Below are positions 19,085 to 28,175 of a stretch of 64,000 nt of DNA, in pieces. The notes under the pieces were generated by a model that made no database searches, had not been told where the DNA came from, and saw only the letters and a list, made by a program, of their open reading frames with translations. Numbering within the stretch: position 1 is the first letter of the stretch; each line of letters begins with the position of its first letter. Position numbers and translations under genes: made by a program. Origin of the DNA: Mycobacterium noviomagense (GTDB taxonomy: Bacteria > Actinomycetota > Actinomycetes > Mycobacteriales > Mycobacteriaceae); contig NZ_AP022583.1 of NCBI RefSeq assembly GCF_010731635.1, positions 1,736,001-1,800,000 on the forward strand, given 5' to 3'.

Positions 19085-19770
19085 CCCATCGGGTCGGTGC
19101 TCGAGCGCACCGCGTCGGCGATCGGGGTGGGCTCCGGTTCGGGATAGAACGGCGGGGTCTGGTCGGCCCAGAGCACGCAGCTCCACCGCCCGTCGGTGAT
19201 GGGAGCCAGCACCACGGCCTCGGTGTTGCCCAGGTGGTGGTCCACCACGAAGCTGCCGTCGACTCCCGCCAACACCGCCGAGGCCAGCCGGATCGCCGCG
19301 CCGTGGCTCACGACGACGATGTCGCCGGTCCAGTCGTCCCTGTCGAGGTAGCGCAGCCGCAAGTCGGTGAGCACCGGCACATAGCGGTCCAGGACTTGGT
19401 TACCGGTCTCGCCGCCGGGCAGCGGCACGTCGAGCTCGCCTTCGTGCCAGCGCTGGTAGATCGCGTTGAACTCGGCGATCGCTTCGTCGTCGCCGCGGTC
19501 TTCCAGCTCACCGACCTGCACCTCGTGGATGCCCTCGACTTCGCGGGCCGGCATATTCCATTCGGCGCCGAGCACCGCGGCGGTCTCGGCCGCCCGAGTG
19601 GCCACCGAATGGATCAACGTCGCAGGTCGGGCCGCGCCGCTTCGCGCGAAATCCCTGGCCTGGTCGCGGCCCAACGGTGTGAGCCCCGCGCCGGGCGGTC
19701 GGGTGTCCAGCCGGCGTTCGAGATTGCCGTAGGACTGGCCGTGCCGCAGCAGCACCAGCCGACCGCTCAT
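19081..19770 (-). CDS. Histidine phosphatase family protein (Rv3837c-like)
   Basis: A 229-aa member of the phosphoglycerate-mutase-like histidine phosphatase superfamily. The catalytic motif LVLLRHGQSYGNLERRLDT begins at residue 5 (phospho-accepting His10), and the second conserved His appears in VVSHGAAIRL. The annotated frame could start further upstream inside pheA, but the ATG at 19770 overlaps the pheA stop in an ATGA and places RHG at the usual position. Co-transcription with pheA is conserved in Mtb. True substrate is unknown; mutase activity should not be assumed. Confidence 0.9.
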   Translation of the reverse strand: MSGRLVLLRHGQSYGNLERRLDTRPPGAGLTPLGRDQARDFARSGAARPATLIHSVATRAAETAAVLGAEWNMPAREVEGIHEVQVGELEDRGDDEAIAEFNAIYQRWHEGELDVPLPGGETGNQVLDRYVPVLTDLRLRYLDRDDWTGDIVVVSHGAAIRLASAVLAGVDGSFVVDHHLGNTEAVVLAPITDGRWSCVLWADQTPPFYPEPEPTPIADAVRSSTDPMG

Positions 19771-20720
19771 CGGCCGAACCCCTCGGTCGGTCCGGGCTTG
19801 CCTTCTCGGACTCGCGCCAACCAGTGCGCCGCCTCGTTGCAGTCCGGCGGCAACGCGCCGGCCGGGGAGCCCGTCGGCCACGAGCCCAGATACCGCACGT
19901 CGGCGCAGCGGCGGTGCAACGCCTTGAGCGCTTCGGCGACGGCACTGTCGTCGATGTGGCCGACACAGTCCAAGAAGAACATGTAAGTGCCCAATTCGGT
20001 TCGGGTGGGCCGGGATTCGATGCGGGTGAGGTCGATGTCGCGGATGCCGACTTCGGTCAGGGCGGACACCAGCGCGCCGGGCACGTTGTCGATACGCAGC
20101 ACCACCGAGGTCCGATCGGCGCCGGTGCGCGGTGGTGGCGGTCCCGGTGGCCCGACCAGGACGAAGCGGGTGCGGGCGTTGGGCTCGTCGACGACGCCGT
20201 GGGCCAGCGCCGCCAAGCCGCGGTGCTCGGCGGCCAGCGCCGTGCTGACCGCGGCGTCGACGCGGCCGGCGGCGACCTGCTGCGCAGCATCGGCATTGGA
20301 GTTCGCCGGCCGCAGTTCGGCGTCCGACAGGTGCTTATCGAGCCAACGGCGCACCTGCGCCGCGGCCACAGGGAAGGCGGCCACCGTGCGGACCTCGCCC
20401 GCGCTGCGCCCGGGTTTGACGGCGATCGTGAACGCCACGTCGAGGGTCACCTCGGCGAACACCTGCAGCGGCGAGCCGCTCGCCAGGCTGTCCAATGTGG
20501 GCGCCACCGAACCGTCGATCGAGTTCTCGATCGGCACGCACGCGTAATCGGCCGCGCCTTTGCGCACACGGTCGAGTGCCATCGGTGTGCTGTCAACCGG
20601 CAATGGCCGCAAGGAATCCTGGCCATGGTCCGGCACCAAGCGGGCTGCGACCATCTGCCGCAGCGCCGCTTCGGTGAACGTCCCCTCCGGACCGAGGTAC
20701 GCGATGCGGGCCACGGTCAA
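19767..20720 (-). CDS. pheA: Prephenate dehydratase
   Basis: This enzyme converts prephenate to phenylpyruvate, the committed step to phenylalanine. The 317-aa protein has the N-terminal catalytic domain (RIAYLGPEGTFTEAAL at the start; NARTRFVLVG, the conserved Thr-Arg-Phe motif, near residue 180) and a C-terminal ACT domain (NVPGALVSALTEVG...ESRPT) that binds phenylalanine for feedback control. It is a stand-alone dehydratase without a chorismate mutase domain, as in Mtb Rv3838c. The stop overlaps the start of the histidine phosphatase gene. Confidence 0.95.
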   Translation of the reverse strand: MTVARIAYLGPEGTFTEAALRQMVAARLVPDHGQDSLRPLPVDSTPMALDRVRKGAADYACVPIENSIDGSVAPTLDSLASGSPLQVFAEVTLDVAFTIAVKPGRSAGEVRTVAAFPVAAAQVRRWLDKHLSDAELRPANSNADAAQQVAAGRVDAAVSTALAAEHRGLAALAHGVVDEPNARTRFVLVGPPGPPPPRTGADRTSVVLRIDNVPGALVSALTEVGIRDIDLTRIESRPTRTELGTYMFFLDCVGHIDDSAVAEALKALHRRCADVRYLGSWPTGSPAGALPPDCNEAAHWLARVREGKPGPTEGFGR

Positions 20721-20763
20721 ACACTATCCGGTCTCCGGTCTTGCGCAGCGGTCGCCGATTTAG

Positions 20764-20782
20764 TTAAGTTAGGCTTACCTTA
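20764..20782. promoter_or_regulatory. IdeR iron box
   Basis: TTAAGTTAGGCTTACCTTA matches the mycobacterial IdeR consensus TWAGGTWAGSCTWACCTWA in 18 of 19 positions. It lies 17 bp before the ATG of the DUF2470 gene, where bound Fe-IdeR would block transcription, so iron-repressed expression is predicted. Confidence 0.85.
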
Positions 20783-20798
20783 GTCGCGGGGAGGCTCG

Positions 20799-21092
20799 AT
20801 GACCGTCACCACCACCGCGCCGACCGCAGAGCGGATCCATCTCGGCAGCGCCCATCGCGACGTGGTCGCACGTCTGGCATCGAAGCTGCCCGCGCCGCTT
20901 CGACGAGGCCAGGTCCGCCCACTGGGCCTGGACCGCTACGGCGTGCGTCTGCGGGTGGAAACCGCAGAAGGCGACCGTGACGTCCGGCTGCCGTTCTACA
21001 AGCCGGTTGACGATGTGACCGGCCTGAGCCAAGCCATCCGGCTGCTGATGGGTTGTCCATTCGCCAACGGCCTGCGCGCCCGGCGCTTCTGA
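20799..21092 (+). CDS. DUF2470-domain protein, iron-regulated (Rv3839-like position)
   Basis: A 97-aa protein whose body (HRDVVARLASKLPAPLRRGQVR...GLSQAIRLLMGC) resembles the DUF2470 module often found at the end of HugZ-type haem-degrading and other FMN-binding proteins. The catalytic FMN-binding domain is absent, and the Mtb protein at this place (Rv3839) is longer as I recall it, so this looks like a short form. GGAGG lies six bases before the ATG. The near-perfect IdeR box just upstream indicates induction under iron starvation. Function unknown; a haem or iron role is inferred from the control and domain. Confidence 0.75.
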   Translation: MTVTTTAPTAERIHLGSAHRDVVARLASKLPAPLRRGQVRPLGLDRYGVRLRVETAEGDRDVRLPFYKPVDDVTGLSQAIRLLMGCPFANGLRARRF

Positions 21093-21118
21093 CGCAGCGC
21101 TGCGGTTACCGTGTCGGC

Positions 21119-21880
21119 GTGAGCGCGTCCGACACTGAGCTGCCGCAGCGACGCACGCTGGGCATCGAAGTCACCGTCGTGCTGGGCGTCACGTTCGGGC
21201 TAAACGCCGTCACCGCGATCCTGGAGCTCACCGACTCGGTGCTGCGCAATCTGAGCAGGCAACGGATTCCGCTGAACCCCAAGCGGTCTTACTTCGACCT
21301 GATCGACCTCGGCCTCAACGTCGCGCTCGCCGCACAGCTGATCGCGTGGGGCGCGCTGGCCCTGTACCTGCTGTGGCGCAGCGGTTTTAGACCCGCTCGC
21401 ATCGGGCTGGGCCGGTTTCGCTGGCGTTCCGACCTACTCGGCGGCATCGGCCTCGCGCTGTTGATCGGCCTGCCGGGCCTGGCGCTGTACCTGTTGGCGC
21501 GCAAGCTGGGGCTCAATGCCTCGGTGGTCCCGTCGAGCTTGAGGGACACGTGGTGGCGCATCCCGATGTTGGTGGTGAGCGCCTTCGCCAACGGCTGGGC
21601 CGAAGAAGTGGTGGTCGTCGGGTATCTGCTGACCCGGTTGCGGCAACTGGGTATCGCCCCGCGTGTGGCGTTGGGCTGTTCGAGCCTGCTGCGCGGCGCC
21701 TATCACCTCTACCAGGGCTTCGGCGCCGGGCTGGGCAATTTCGCGATGGGCCTGATCTTCGGGTACACGTGGCAGCGCACCGCCCGACTGTGGCCGCTCG
21801 TCATCGCCCACGGCCTCATCGACACTGCGGCGTTCGTCGGCTACTTGCTGCTCGCGCACCATCTGGGATGGCTGCGCTGA
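21119..21880 (+). CDS. CPBP-family intramembrane glutamic protease
   Basis: A 253-aa membrane protein with about seven helices. The CPBP (Abi/Rce1-like) active-site motifs are present: a glutamate pair in AEEVVVVGYLLTR, a His in HLYQGFGAGLGN, and a second His in AHGLID. Such enzymes cleave substrates inside the membrane, for example in prenyl-protein or anti-sigma processing. The GTG at 21119 follows the DUF2470 gene by 26 bp; the earlier frame opening at 21053 overlaps that gene and is less likely. It is probably in the same iron-controlled transcript. Its substrate is unknown. Confidence 0.82.
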   Translation: MSASDTELPQRRTLGIEVTVVLGVTFGLNAVTAILELTDSVLRNLSRQRIPLNPKRSYFDLIDLGLNVALAAQLIAWGALALYLLWRSGFRPARIGLGRFRWRSDLLGGIGLALLIGLPGLALYLLARKLGLNASVVPSSLRDTWWRIPMLVVSAFANGWAEEVVVVGYLLTRLRQLGIAPRVALGCSSLLRGAYHLYQGFGAGLGNFAMGLIFGYTWQRTARLWPLVIAHGLIDTAAFVGYLLLAHHLGWLR

Positions 21881-21902
21881 CGGCGCCACGTAGGTTATCC
21901 GG

Positions 21903-23120
21903 GTGAACGGCGACCGATCATCCGATGCCCGACGGTTCCCGCCGCTGGAGCCGTCCCAGGTGATCCGGCGCGATCCCCGCTATCCCCAGCCGGCATCCGA
22001 GCGGCCCGTCCCACCGGCCCGCCAGGCGCCCGTCGCTGAGCCACGCCAACCTCCCGTCATCCACCGTCCCCCGGCGACAGCGACGGACAGCACCGCACCC
22101 TTGCGTCGGACCGCTCCCCCGCCGCCGCCACCGCCGAGCCGCCCTCGCAAACGCAAGCGGCCATGGGGCCGAATCGCCGGACTGATCGCGCTGATCACCG
22201 TACTGCTGGCCACCGCGGGCCTGCTCGGTGGAGCTCTGTGGATGGACACGTCTCTGCACCGCAGTCCGGTGCTCGCCGACTATCCCGGCCGGCCGGCAAC
22301 CGGCCGGGGAACCACATGGCTGCTGGTCGGTTCCGACAGCCGCCAGGGGCTCACCCCCGAGCAGCAGCAGGCGTTGAGCACCGGGGGCGACATCGGCAAC
22401 GGGCGCACCGACACGATCCTGCTGGTGCATCTGCCTGCCTTCGGGTCCAGCGCGCCCACCACGATGGTGTCGATCCCCCGCGACTCCTACGTGCCGATTC
22501 CCGGCTACGGCGGCGACAAGATCAACGCGGCGTTCGCGATGGGCGGTGCGCCGCTGCTGGCCCAGACCGTCGAGCAAGCCACCGGTCTGCGGCTCGACCA
22601 CTACGCCGAGATCGGCTTCAGCGGGTTCGCCGGAGTGGTCGACGCCCTCGGTGGTGTCACCATCTGCCCGACCGCCGCGATCAGCGATCCGCTGGCCGGT
22701 ATCAACCTGCCGCCCGGATGCCAGCGACTCGACGGCCGCAATGCCCTGGGCTATGTGCGGAGCCGGGCAACGCCGCGCGCCGACCTGGACCGGATGGTGC
22801 ACCAACGGGAGTTCATGTCGGCGTTGCTGCACCGCGCAGCCAGTCCGGGCGTGTGGCTCAATCCGTGGCGCTGGTATGCGGTCCCGCACGCCGCGGCCGG
22901 CGCGCTGACCGTCAACCAGACAGACCATGTCTGGGATTTGGCGCGACTGGGCTGGGCACTGCACGGTCCCACCACCATGCTGACCGTGCCGATCGGCGAG
23001 TTCACCGGCAGCGACGCGGGCTCGGTGGTGGTGTGGAACCACGACGCGGCCCGCCAGTTGTTCGAGGCACTGGGTTCCGACGGGCCGCTGCCGGCGGCCG
23101 CGCTCGAGGGTGCCTCGTAA
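21903..23120 (+). CDS. LytR-CpsA-Psr (LCP) family protein
   Basis: LCP proteins transfer lipid-linked polymers such as arabinogalactan to peptidoglycan. This 405-aa protein has a proline-rich cytoplasmic N-terminus, basic RKRKRPWGR, one membrane helix (about 90-112) and the LCP catalytic domain: LLVGSDSRQG, SIPRDSYVPIPGYGGDKINA, and the conserved Arg/Asp block YVRSRATPRADLDR followed by HQREF. No LytR_C domain follows. It starts 22 bp after the CPBP gene. An Rv3840-type LCP-related gene occupies the same place in Mtb. As mycobacteria have several LCP enzymes, this one may be redundant. Confidence 0.88.
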   Translation: MNGDRSSDARRFPPLEPSQVIRRDPRYPQPASERPVPPARQAPVAEPRQPPVIHRPPATATDSTAPLRRTAPPPPPPPSRPRKRKRPWGRIAGLIALITVLLATAGLLGGALWMDTSLHRSPVLADYPGRPATGRGTTWLLVGSDSRQGLTPEQQQALSTGGDIGNGRTDTILLVHLPAFGSSAPTTMVSIPRDSYVPIPGYGGDKINAAFAMGGAPLLAQTVEQATGLRLDHYAEIGFSGFAGVVDALGGVTICPTAAISDPLAGINLPPGCQRLDGRNALGYVRSRATPRADLDRMVHQREFMSALLHRAASPGVWLNPWRWYAVPHAAAGALTVNQTDHVWDLARLGWALHGPTTMLTVPIGEFTGSDAGSVVVWNHDAARQLFEALGSDGPLPAAALEGAS

Positions 23121-23327
23121 ACGGGCTCTTCGCAAAGGGGCTCGGTTACCACTACGCGACACCCACTGCGGTCGTGCGCTATGGCGCATGGGTCTAACCG
23201 CACCAAGACACGCAGGCGACTGGAGCCCAGCATTCGCGCGTCCCGCGTGTAGCGTGGCCGTGATGTTTTTGTGATCTATGAGGCTACTGTTATATCTGGG
23301 GCTTATGTGCTAGGGGGTTCCGGGAGT

Positions 23328-26300
23328 ATGCGTAAGGAAGTCGGCGTATCGGCTGCAGCAGGCGGCACTTTCCCACGTCTCAGCGACTTTGTGGTGCGCT
23401 GGCCGACGCTCGTAGTCGGCGCCTGGATCGCCCTGGCGGCTGCCTTGTTTGTGTCGTTCCCATCCCTGACCCAGATGGTCCGCGATCATCCGCTCAGCGT
23501 CATGCCGGCCGACACGCCTGCGATGGTCACAGCCCAAGAAATGGCCAAGGCGTTTCACCAATCGGAATCCAACAATCTGCTGATCGTGGTCCTAACCGAC
23601 GAGAAGGGGCTGCGACCTGCCGACGAGAACGTCTACCGCAGACTCGTCGCAAAGCTGCGCCAGGACACCCGAGACGTAGCGACGCTGCAGGATTTCCTCC
23701 GCACACCCGCCCTGCGGGAGGCTATGACCAGCAAGGATCATAAGGCCTGGCTGCTGCCGATCGGCCTTCCCGGCGAAGTGCCCCACGCGTACAACCGGGT
23801 CGCCGACATCGTCAAAGAGGCCACGGCGGGATCCGGCTTGACCGTACACCTGACTGGGCCCGCCGCCACCACCAACGACCTCACAGACGTCGGTGACCGG
23901 GACCTGCACATGATCGAGATCGGGACCGCGGTCATGGTGCTCGTCATCCTGCTCATCGTTTACCGCAACCCGCTCACCATGTTGCTGCCGTTGATAACGA
24001 TCGGCATATCGCTGGTGACCGCGCGCGGAATCGTGGCCGGATTCGCGCAACACGGTCTGCCGGTTTCCTATATGACCGTCGTGTTCATGACTGCCATGCT
24101 GGCCGGCGCCGGAACGGATTACGCCGTGTTCCTCATCAGCCGCTATCACGATCACCTGCGGCTCGGCGCGGAGTCAGATCAGGCGATGAAGCGAGCGTTG
24201 ACATCGGTGGGCAAGGTGATCACCGCGTCCGCGGCCACCGTGGCCCTCACCTTTCTCTGCATGATGTTTACCCGATTGGGAGTGTTGTCGACCGTCGGCC
24301 CGTCTTTGGCGATTTCGATCGCTGTGGTGTTGCTGGCCGCGGTGACACTGCTGCCGGCCATCATTGTCCTCGCCGGGCGGCGGGGCTGGATCGCGCCTAG
24401 ACGTGACCTCACCACCCGTTTTTGGCGGCTTTCCGGGCGACGTATTGTGCGTCGGCCCGGACTGTATGTGGTCACCAGTCTGGCGATACTGAGCATCCTG
24501 GCCGGCTGCGGCAACCTGGTCCACTTCAACTGGGACCAGAGCAAAACCCTGCCGGATTCCGTCGAGAGCAACCGCGGATACGCCGCGCTGAGTCGCCATT
24601 TCCCGCTGAACGCGACCATTCCGGAGTATCTGGTCATCCAGTCGCGACATGATCTGCGGAGCCCCAAGGCACTGGCCGACCTGGAGCAGATGGCCGCGCG
24701 GGTGAGCCAACTGCCCGGTATCCAAGCGGTGCGGGGCATCACTCGACCGACCGGCAAACCGCCCGAGCAGGCCAGCCTGGCGTATCAGGCGGGCGAAGTC
24801 GGCAGTAAGCTGCGGACCGCATCCAGCTTGATCAACGACCACACAAGCGACCTCGATCTCCTGGTGAAAGGGACCAAGGACCTGGCCAGCAACCTCAGCG
24901 ATGCACGCGGTGAGGTCAGTCAGGCCGGTGCCCAAGCTCTCGGTGTGATCAACGCGCTTAACGATCCCCGCATTCAGAATGCCCAGGCCCTATTGCAGCG
25001 GGTGGCCCATGATGGGACGCTCGACCGAATCGCCCAGCTCGCTGGACAGTTGCCGCCGACTCCCGAAACACAGAGCATCGAGTCGTCGGTGAACGGCTTG
25101 CGTGGGACGCTCACTACTGCCGTCAGCGGTTTGCAATCCTCAGGTCTCGGCAATGCCGGGGCCGCGCGCGCCCGGGTGGCCGCTCTAGAACAGGGCACCC
25201 AAGCCCTCGCTGAGGGGAGCGCACACTTGGCTGACGGTGTGCAGCAGCTGGTCGATCAAACCAAACACATCGGCGCCGGTCTTCGAGATGCGTCGGCGTA
25301 TCTGCTCGCCCTGAAGCGCAATGCGTCGGATCCGGCCATGGCGGGCTTCTATGTTCCGCCGGAGGTACTGACGGGCGACGATTTCAATAAGGCGGCAACG
25401 GCTTTCGTCTCGCCTGATGGGCACGCTGTGCGCTATCTGATACAGACGGGCCTCGACCCCTTCAGCATCGCGGCGATGGATCAGGTCAACGCGATCACCG
25501 ATGCCGCTCGCTCGGCTCAACCGAACACCGCGCTGTCGGATGCGTCGATCTCGATGGCGGGCTTCCCCGCCGCGAATCGGGACCTGCGCGACTGCTACAA
25601 CCTCGACTTCCGATTCATCATCATCGCTACCGTCGCCATCGTGTTTTTGATCTTGATCCTCTTGTTACGGGCGCTTATTGCGCCGATCTACCTCATCTGC
25701 TCCGTGGTGCTCTCATACATGGCAGCGTTGGGTATCGGCGTCATCGTGTTCCAGTTCATCCTCGGTCACGAATTGTCCTGGAGCGTTCCAGGGATAGCGT
25801 TCATCGTGCTGGTTGCGGTGGGTGCCGATTACAACATGTTGTTGATCTGCGGAATCCGCGACGAATCGGCGCAGCGCGGCATGCCTTCTGGTGTCATCCG
25901 CACCGTGGCCTCGACCGGCGGGGTGATCACCTCGGCGGGTGTCATCTTCGCCGCCTCGATGTTCGGGCTGCTATTCGGCAGCGTCGAGGGTATGGTGCAG
26001 GTCGGTTCTATCATCGGGGCCGGACTGCTCCTGGACACCTTCCTGGTGCGCACCATCACCGTGCCCGCGCTGGCTGTGCTGGTTGGGCGCGCGAACTGGT
26101 GGCCGATCCTGTGGGGACGCCCGTCCGCGCCGGAAGCGATTCCGCCGGTTGAACCGACGCGAAAGGAACGCAAAGCCACGCCGGAGCCCGCTATGCTTCA
26201 GGACCCGCCGGCTGCGAAACCTGACATCCCTGATGGCAGAGACGGCCTGTCACGCAAGGCGCAGAGCGCAAAAGCCGCCACCAACCCATCTGCACGCGGC

Positions 26301-26606
26301 GATGCGCAAGTAGCCGGGGTACAAACTGAATCGGAGACCTCTTCATCGATACGACTCGATCCGGCGCAGAACGTGCAGCGGTCGAGTAAAACCCTGGTGG
26401 CGCAGCTCGATTCAGACCTTGCGTCGGAGCTGATTGCCTCCGGTGTAACGGCACAGTCTGTTGAGACGGTGGTCGCAGTGCTCTCATCGCACCGTGGTGG
26501 CGCATCGATCAGTGCTGCGGCCAAGGCGTCTGGGGTCAACTTCACGACGGCACAACGGATCGTGGATGCCGCGAGGGAGCCGCGGCAGCTAGCAGCGGTC
26601 AACTGA
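23328..26606 (+). CDS. MMPL-family (RND) lipid transporter with extended C-terminal tail
   Basis: A 1092-aa MmpL-type transporter. It has the two-repeat RND layout: TM1 near residue 30, a periplasmic domain, TM2-6 (with GAGTDYAVFLISRYHDHL), a long second periplasmic domain rich in coiled-coil-like alanine/glutamine helices, and TM7-12 (with VGADYNMLLICG). The Asp-Tyr pairs are the proton-relay residues of the family. From about residue 930 comes a 160-residue hydrophilic tail ending in an HTH-like stretch (ISAAAKASGVNFTTAQRIVD). The ATG at 23328 has GGGAG four bases before it; a GTG at 23271 lacks a ribosome site. No MmpS or lipid-synthesis gene is adjacent, so the cargo is unknown. In Mtb no transporter lies between Rv3840 and bfrB. 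Confidence 0.93.
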   Translation: MRKEVGVSAAAGGTFPRLSDFVVRWPTLVVGAWIALAAALFVSFPSLTQMVRDHPLSVMPADTPAMVTAQEMAKAFHQSESNNLLIVVLTDEKGLRPADENVYRRLVAKLRQDTRDVATLQDFLRTPALREAMTSKDHKAWLLPIGLPGEVPHAYNRVADIVKEATAGSGLTVHLTGPAATTNDLTDVGDRDLHMIEIGTAVMVLVILLIVYRNPLTMLLPLITIGISLVTARGIVAGFAQHGLPVSYMTVVFMTAMLAGAGTDYAVFLISRYHDHLRLGAESDQAMKRALTSVGKVITASAATVALTFLCMMFTRLGVLSTVGPSLAISIAVVLLAAVTLLPAIIVLAGRRGWIAPRRDLTTRFWRLSGRRIVRRPGLYVVTSLAILSILAGCGNLVHFNWDQSKTLPDSVESNRGYAALSRHFPLNATIPEYLVIQSRHDLRSPKALADLEQMAARVSQLPGIQAVRGITRPTGKPPEQASLAYQAGEVGSKLRTASSLINDHTSDLDLLVKGTKDLASNLSDARGEVSQAGAQALGVINALNDPRIQNAQALLQRVAHDGTLDRIAQLAGQLPPTPETQSIESSVNGLRGTLTTAVSGLQSSGLGNAGAARARVAALEQGTQALAEGSAHLADGVQQLVDQTKHIGAGLRDASAYLLALKRNASDPAMAGFYVPPEVLTGDDFNKAATAFVSPDGHAVRYLIQTGLDPFSIAAMDQVNAITDAARSAQPNTALSDASISMAGFPAANRDLRDCYNLDFRFIIIATVAIVFLILILLLRALIAPIYLICSVVLSYMAALGIGVIVFQFILGHELSWSVPGIAFIVLVAVGADYNMLLICGIRDESAQRGMPSGVIRTVASTGGVITSAGVIFAASMFGLLFGSVEGMVQVGSIIGAGLLLDTFLVRTITVPALAVLVGRANWWPILWGRPSAPEAIPPVEPTRKERKATPEPAMLQDPPAAKPDIPDGRDGLSRKAQSAKAATNPSARGDAQVAGVQTESETSSSIRLDPAQNVQRSSKTLVAQLDSDLASELIASGVTAQSVETVVAVLSSHRGGASISAAAKASGVNFTTAQRIVDAAREPRQLAAVN

Positions 26607-26712
26607 CGGGTCCTACCACTGATAAATCACGCGCGCCATCGACCGCGTAAACGGCAGGGCATTTTCACCGCTAAGCGAAAATTATTATATGAGTACGGCA
26701 GGGATTTCTCAT

Positions 26713-26731
26713 TCAATGTAGGCTTACTTTA
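26713..26731. promoter_or_regulatory. Degenerate IdeR-like box upstream of bfrB
   Basis: The segment around GTAGGCTTACTTTA matches the iron-box consensus in 14 of 19 positions, and TTAGTTAGG follows directly as a second half-like site. It is about 75 bp upstream of bfrB, the distance at which IdeR acts as an activator of ferritin in Mtb. Confidence 0.5.
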
Positions 26732-26804
26732 GTTAGGACAAGCTGGCCTCAGTAAGTGTCACCTTGCATGACAATGGCCTCTGAGCTGCGGTAGCGTGAG
26801 CATC

Positions 26805-27350
26805 ATGACTGACCGGGAATTGCATAAGACGAAATTCCACGCATTGCTGCAGGAGCAGATCTACAACGAATTCACCGCCGCCCAGCAATATACTGCAATT
26901 GCAGTTTATTTCGACGACGCCGCCCTGCCGCAGTTGGCGAAACACTTCTACCGCCAGGCCGTCGAAGAGCGAAACCACGCGATGATGCTGGTGGCATATC
27001 TGCTCGATCGCGACGTCGATGTGGAGATTCCCGGTGTCGGCGCAGTCCGTAACCAGTTCGACGCCCCGACCGACGCGCTCGCGCTGGCGCTGGACCAGGA
27101 GCGCGCCGTCACCGAGCAGGTCAGCAGGCTGGCCGCCGTCGCTCGCGACGAAGGCGACTACCTCGGCGAGCAGTTCATGGCGTGGTTCCTCAGCGAGCAG
27201 GTCGAGGAAGTGGCGCTGATGACCACGTTGCTGCGGGTGGCGCGCCGCGCCGGCGACAACGTGTTCGAGCTCGAGAACTTCGTCGCTCGTGAGGTGTCGA
27301 CGCCGTCCACCGATTCGGCGGCGCCCCGGGTTGCCGGAGGCCGCCTCTAG
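26805..27350 (+). CDS. bfrB: Ferritin BfrB
   Basis: BfrB stores iron as ferric oxide in a 24-subunit shell and protects against iron-driven oxidative stress. The 181-aa sequence equals the length of Mtb BfrB and contains the ferroxidase-centre residues (NEFTAAQQY, EERNHAMMLVAYLLDRD, EQVEEVALM) plus the characteristic hydrophilic C-terminal extension ending AGGRL. The ATG at 26805 was chosen over GTG 26796 by that alignment. Degenerate iron boxes upstream suggest IdeR-dependent activation when iron is plentiful. The stop overlaps the convergent glpQ1 gene by four bases. Confidence 0.96.
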   Translation: MTDRELHKTKFHALLQEQIYNEFTAAQQYTAIAVYFDDAALPQLAKHFYRQAVEERNHAMMLVAYLLDRDVDVEIPGVGAVRNQFDAPTDALALALDQERAVTEQVSRLAAVARDEGDYLGEQFMAWFLSEQVEEVALMTTLLRVARRAGDNVFELENFVAREVSTPSTDSAAPRVAGGRL

Positions 27351-28171
27351 TCGCAGCCGGCTCCGGTCAGCCCGTTCTGCAGCCAAGCCTTGGCGCGGCC
27401 GGGGTGATGCGTGGCGATCCACGCCACCCCGACATCCCGGCAGAACTGGACGTCTTCGAAATGGTCGACGTTCCAGCAGTACAGCGCTCGACCCTGCGCG
27501 GCGGCGCGGTCCACGAGTTCGGGGTGCTCACGAAGCGTCGCGATCGACGGTCCCACCGCCGTGGCCCCCACCGTGCTGGCTGTCGGACCACCCAAGTACC
27601 GATGGCCCCGGCTGAGCAACACCGTGGGCAACAACGGCGCTGCCCGCCGAACACGCCACAGCGCCATCGACGAAAACGACATCAGCACGGCGCGCGACCG
27701 GTCGGCAGAAGCGGGCGTGGCGATGCCGAAGCGCTGCAGTAAGGCCAGCACCTTGCTTTCCACCAACGCGCCATACCGAACGGGATGCTTCGTCTCGATG
27801 AAGATCTTCACCGGCCGGTTCCAGTCCAGCACCAGCGCCACCAGCGCATCCAGCGTCAGCAGACCGGTATCCCCGTGGCCGCCGTCCGGGCGCCAACTGC
27901 CGTGCCACGCGCCGTATTCCAGCTCACGAAGCTCCGCCAGCGTCATCGTGCTGACGATGCCGACCCCGGTGGATGTGCGATCCAGCCGCCGGTCGTGCAC
28001 GCAGACCAGGTGGCCGTCGCGGGTGAGCCGAACGTCGCACTCGACCCCGTCGGCGCCTTCCTTGAGGGCCAGATCGTATGCGGCCAACGTATGTTCGGGC
28101 CGAGATGCCGAGGCGCCTCGGTGCGCCACCACGAAAGGGTGCCCGGTGAGCACCTGCTCGGCCCACGTCAT
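27347..28171 (-). CDS. glpQ1: Glycerophosphodiester phosphodiesterase GlpQ1
   Basis: It hydrolyses glycerophosphodiesters to glycerol-3-phosphate and an alcohol. The 274-aa protein has the GDPD signature at residues 16-60: AHRGASASRPEHTLAAY, then ECDVRLTRDGHLVCVHD, carrying the His-Arg, Glu-x-Asp and second His of the metal-dependent active site. The ATG at 28171 gives exactly the Mtb GlpQ1 length; the longer open frame runs into the neighbouring gene. It lies four bases after the DUF4328 protein gene, suggesting an operon. No signal peptide is evident, so it probably acts in the cytoplasm. Confidence 0.95.
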   Translation of the reverse strand: MTWAEQVLTGHPFVVAHRGASASRPEHTLAAYDLALKEGADGVECDVRLTRDGHLVCVHDRRLDRTSTGVGIVSTMTLAELRELEYGAWHGSWRPDGGHGDTGLLTLDALVALVLDWNRPVKIFIETKHPVRYGALVESKVLALLQRFGIATPASADRSRAVLMSFSSMALWRVRRAAPLLPTVLLSRGHRYLGGPTASTVGATAVGPSIATLREHPELVDRAAAQGRALYCWNVDHFEDVQFCRDVGVAWIATHHPGRAKAWLQNGLTGAGCD

Positions 28172-28175
28172 AGGA

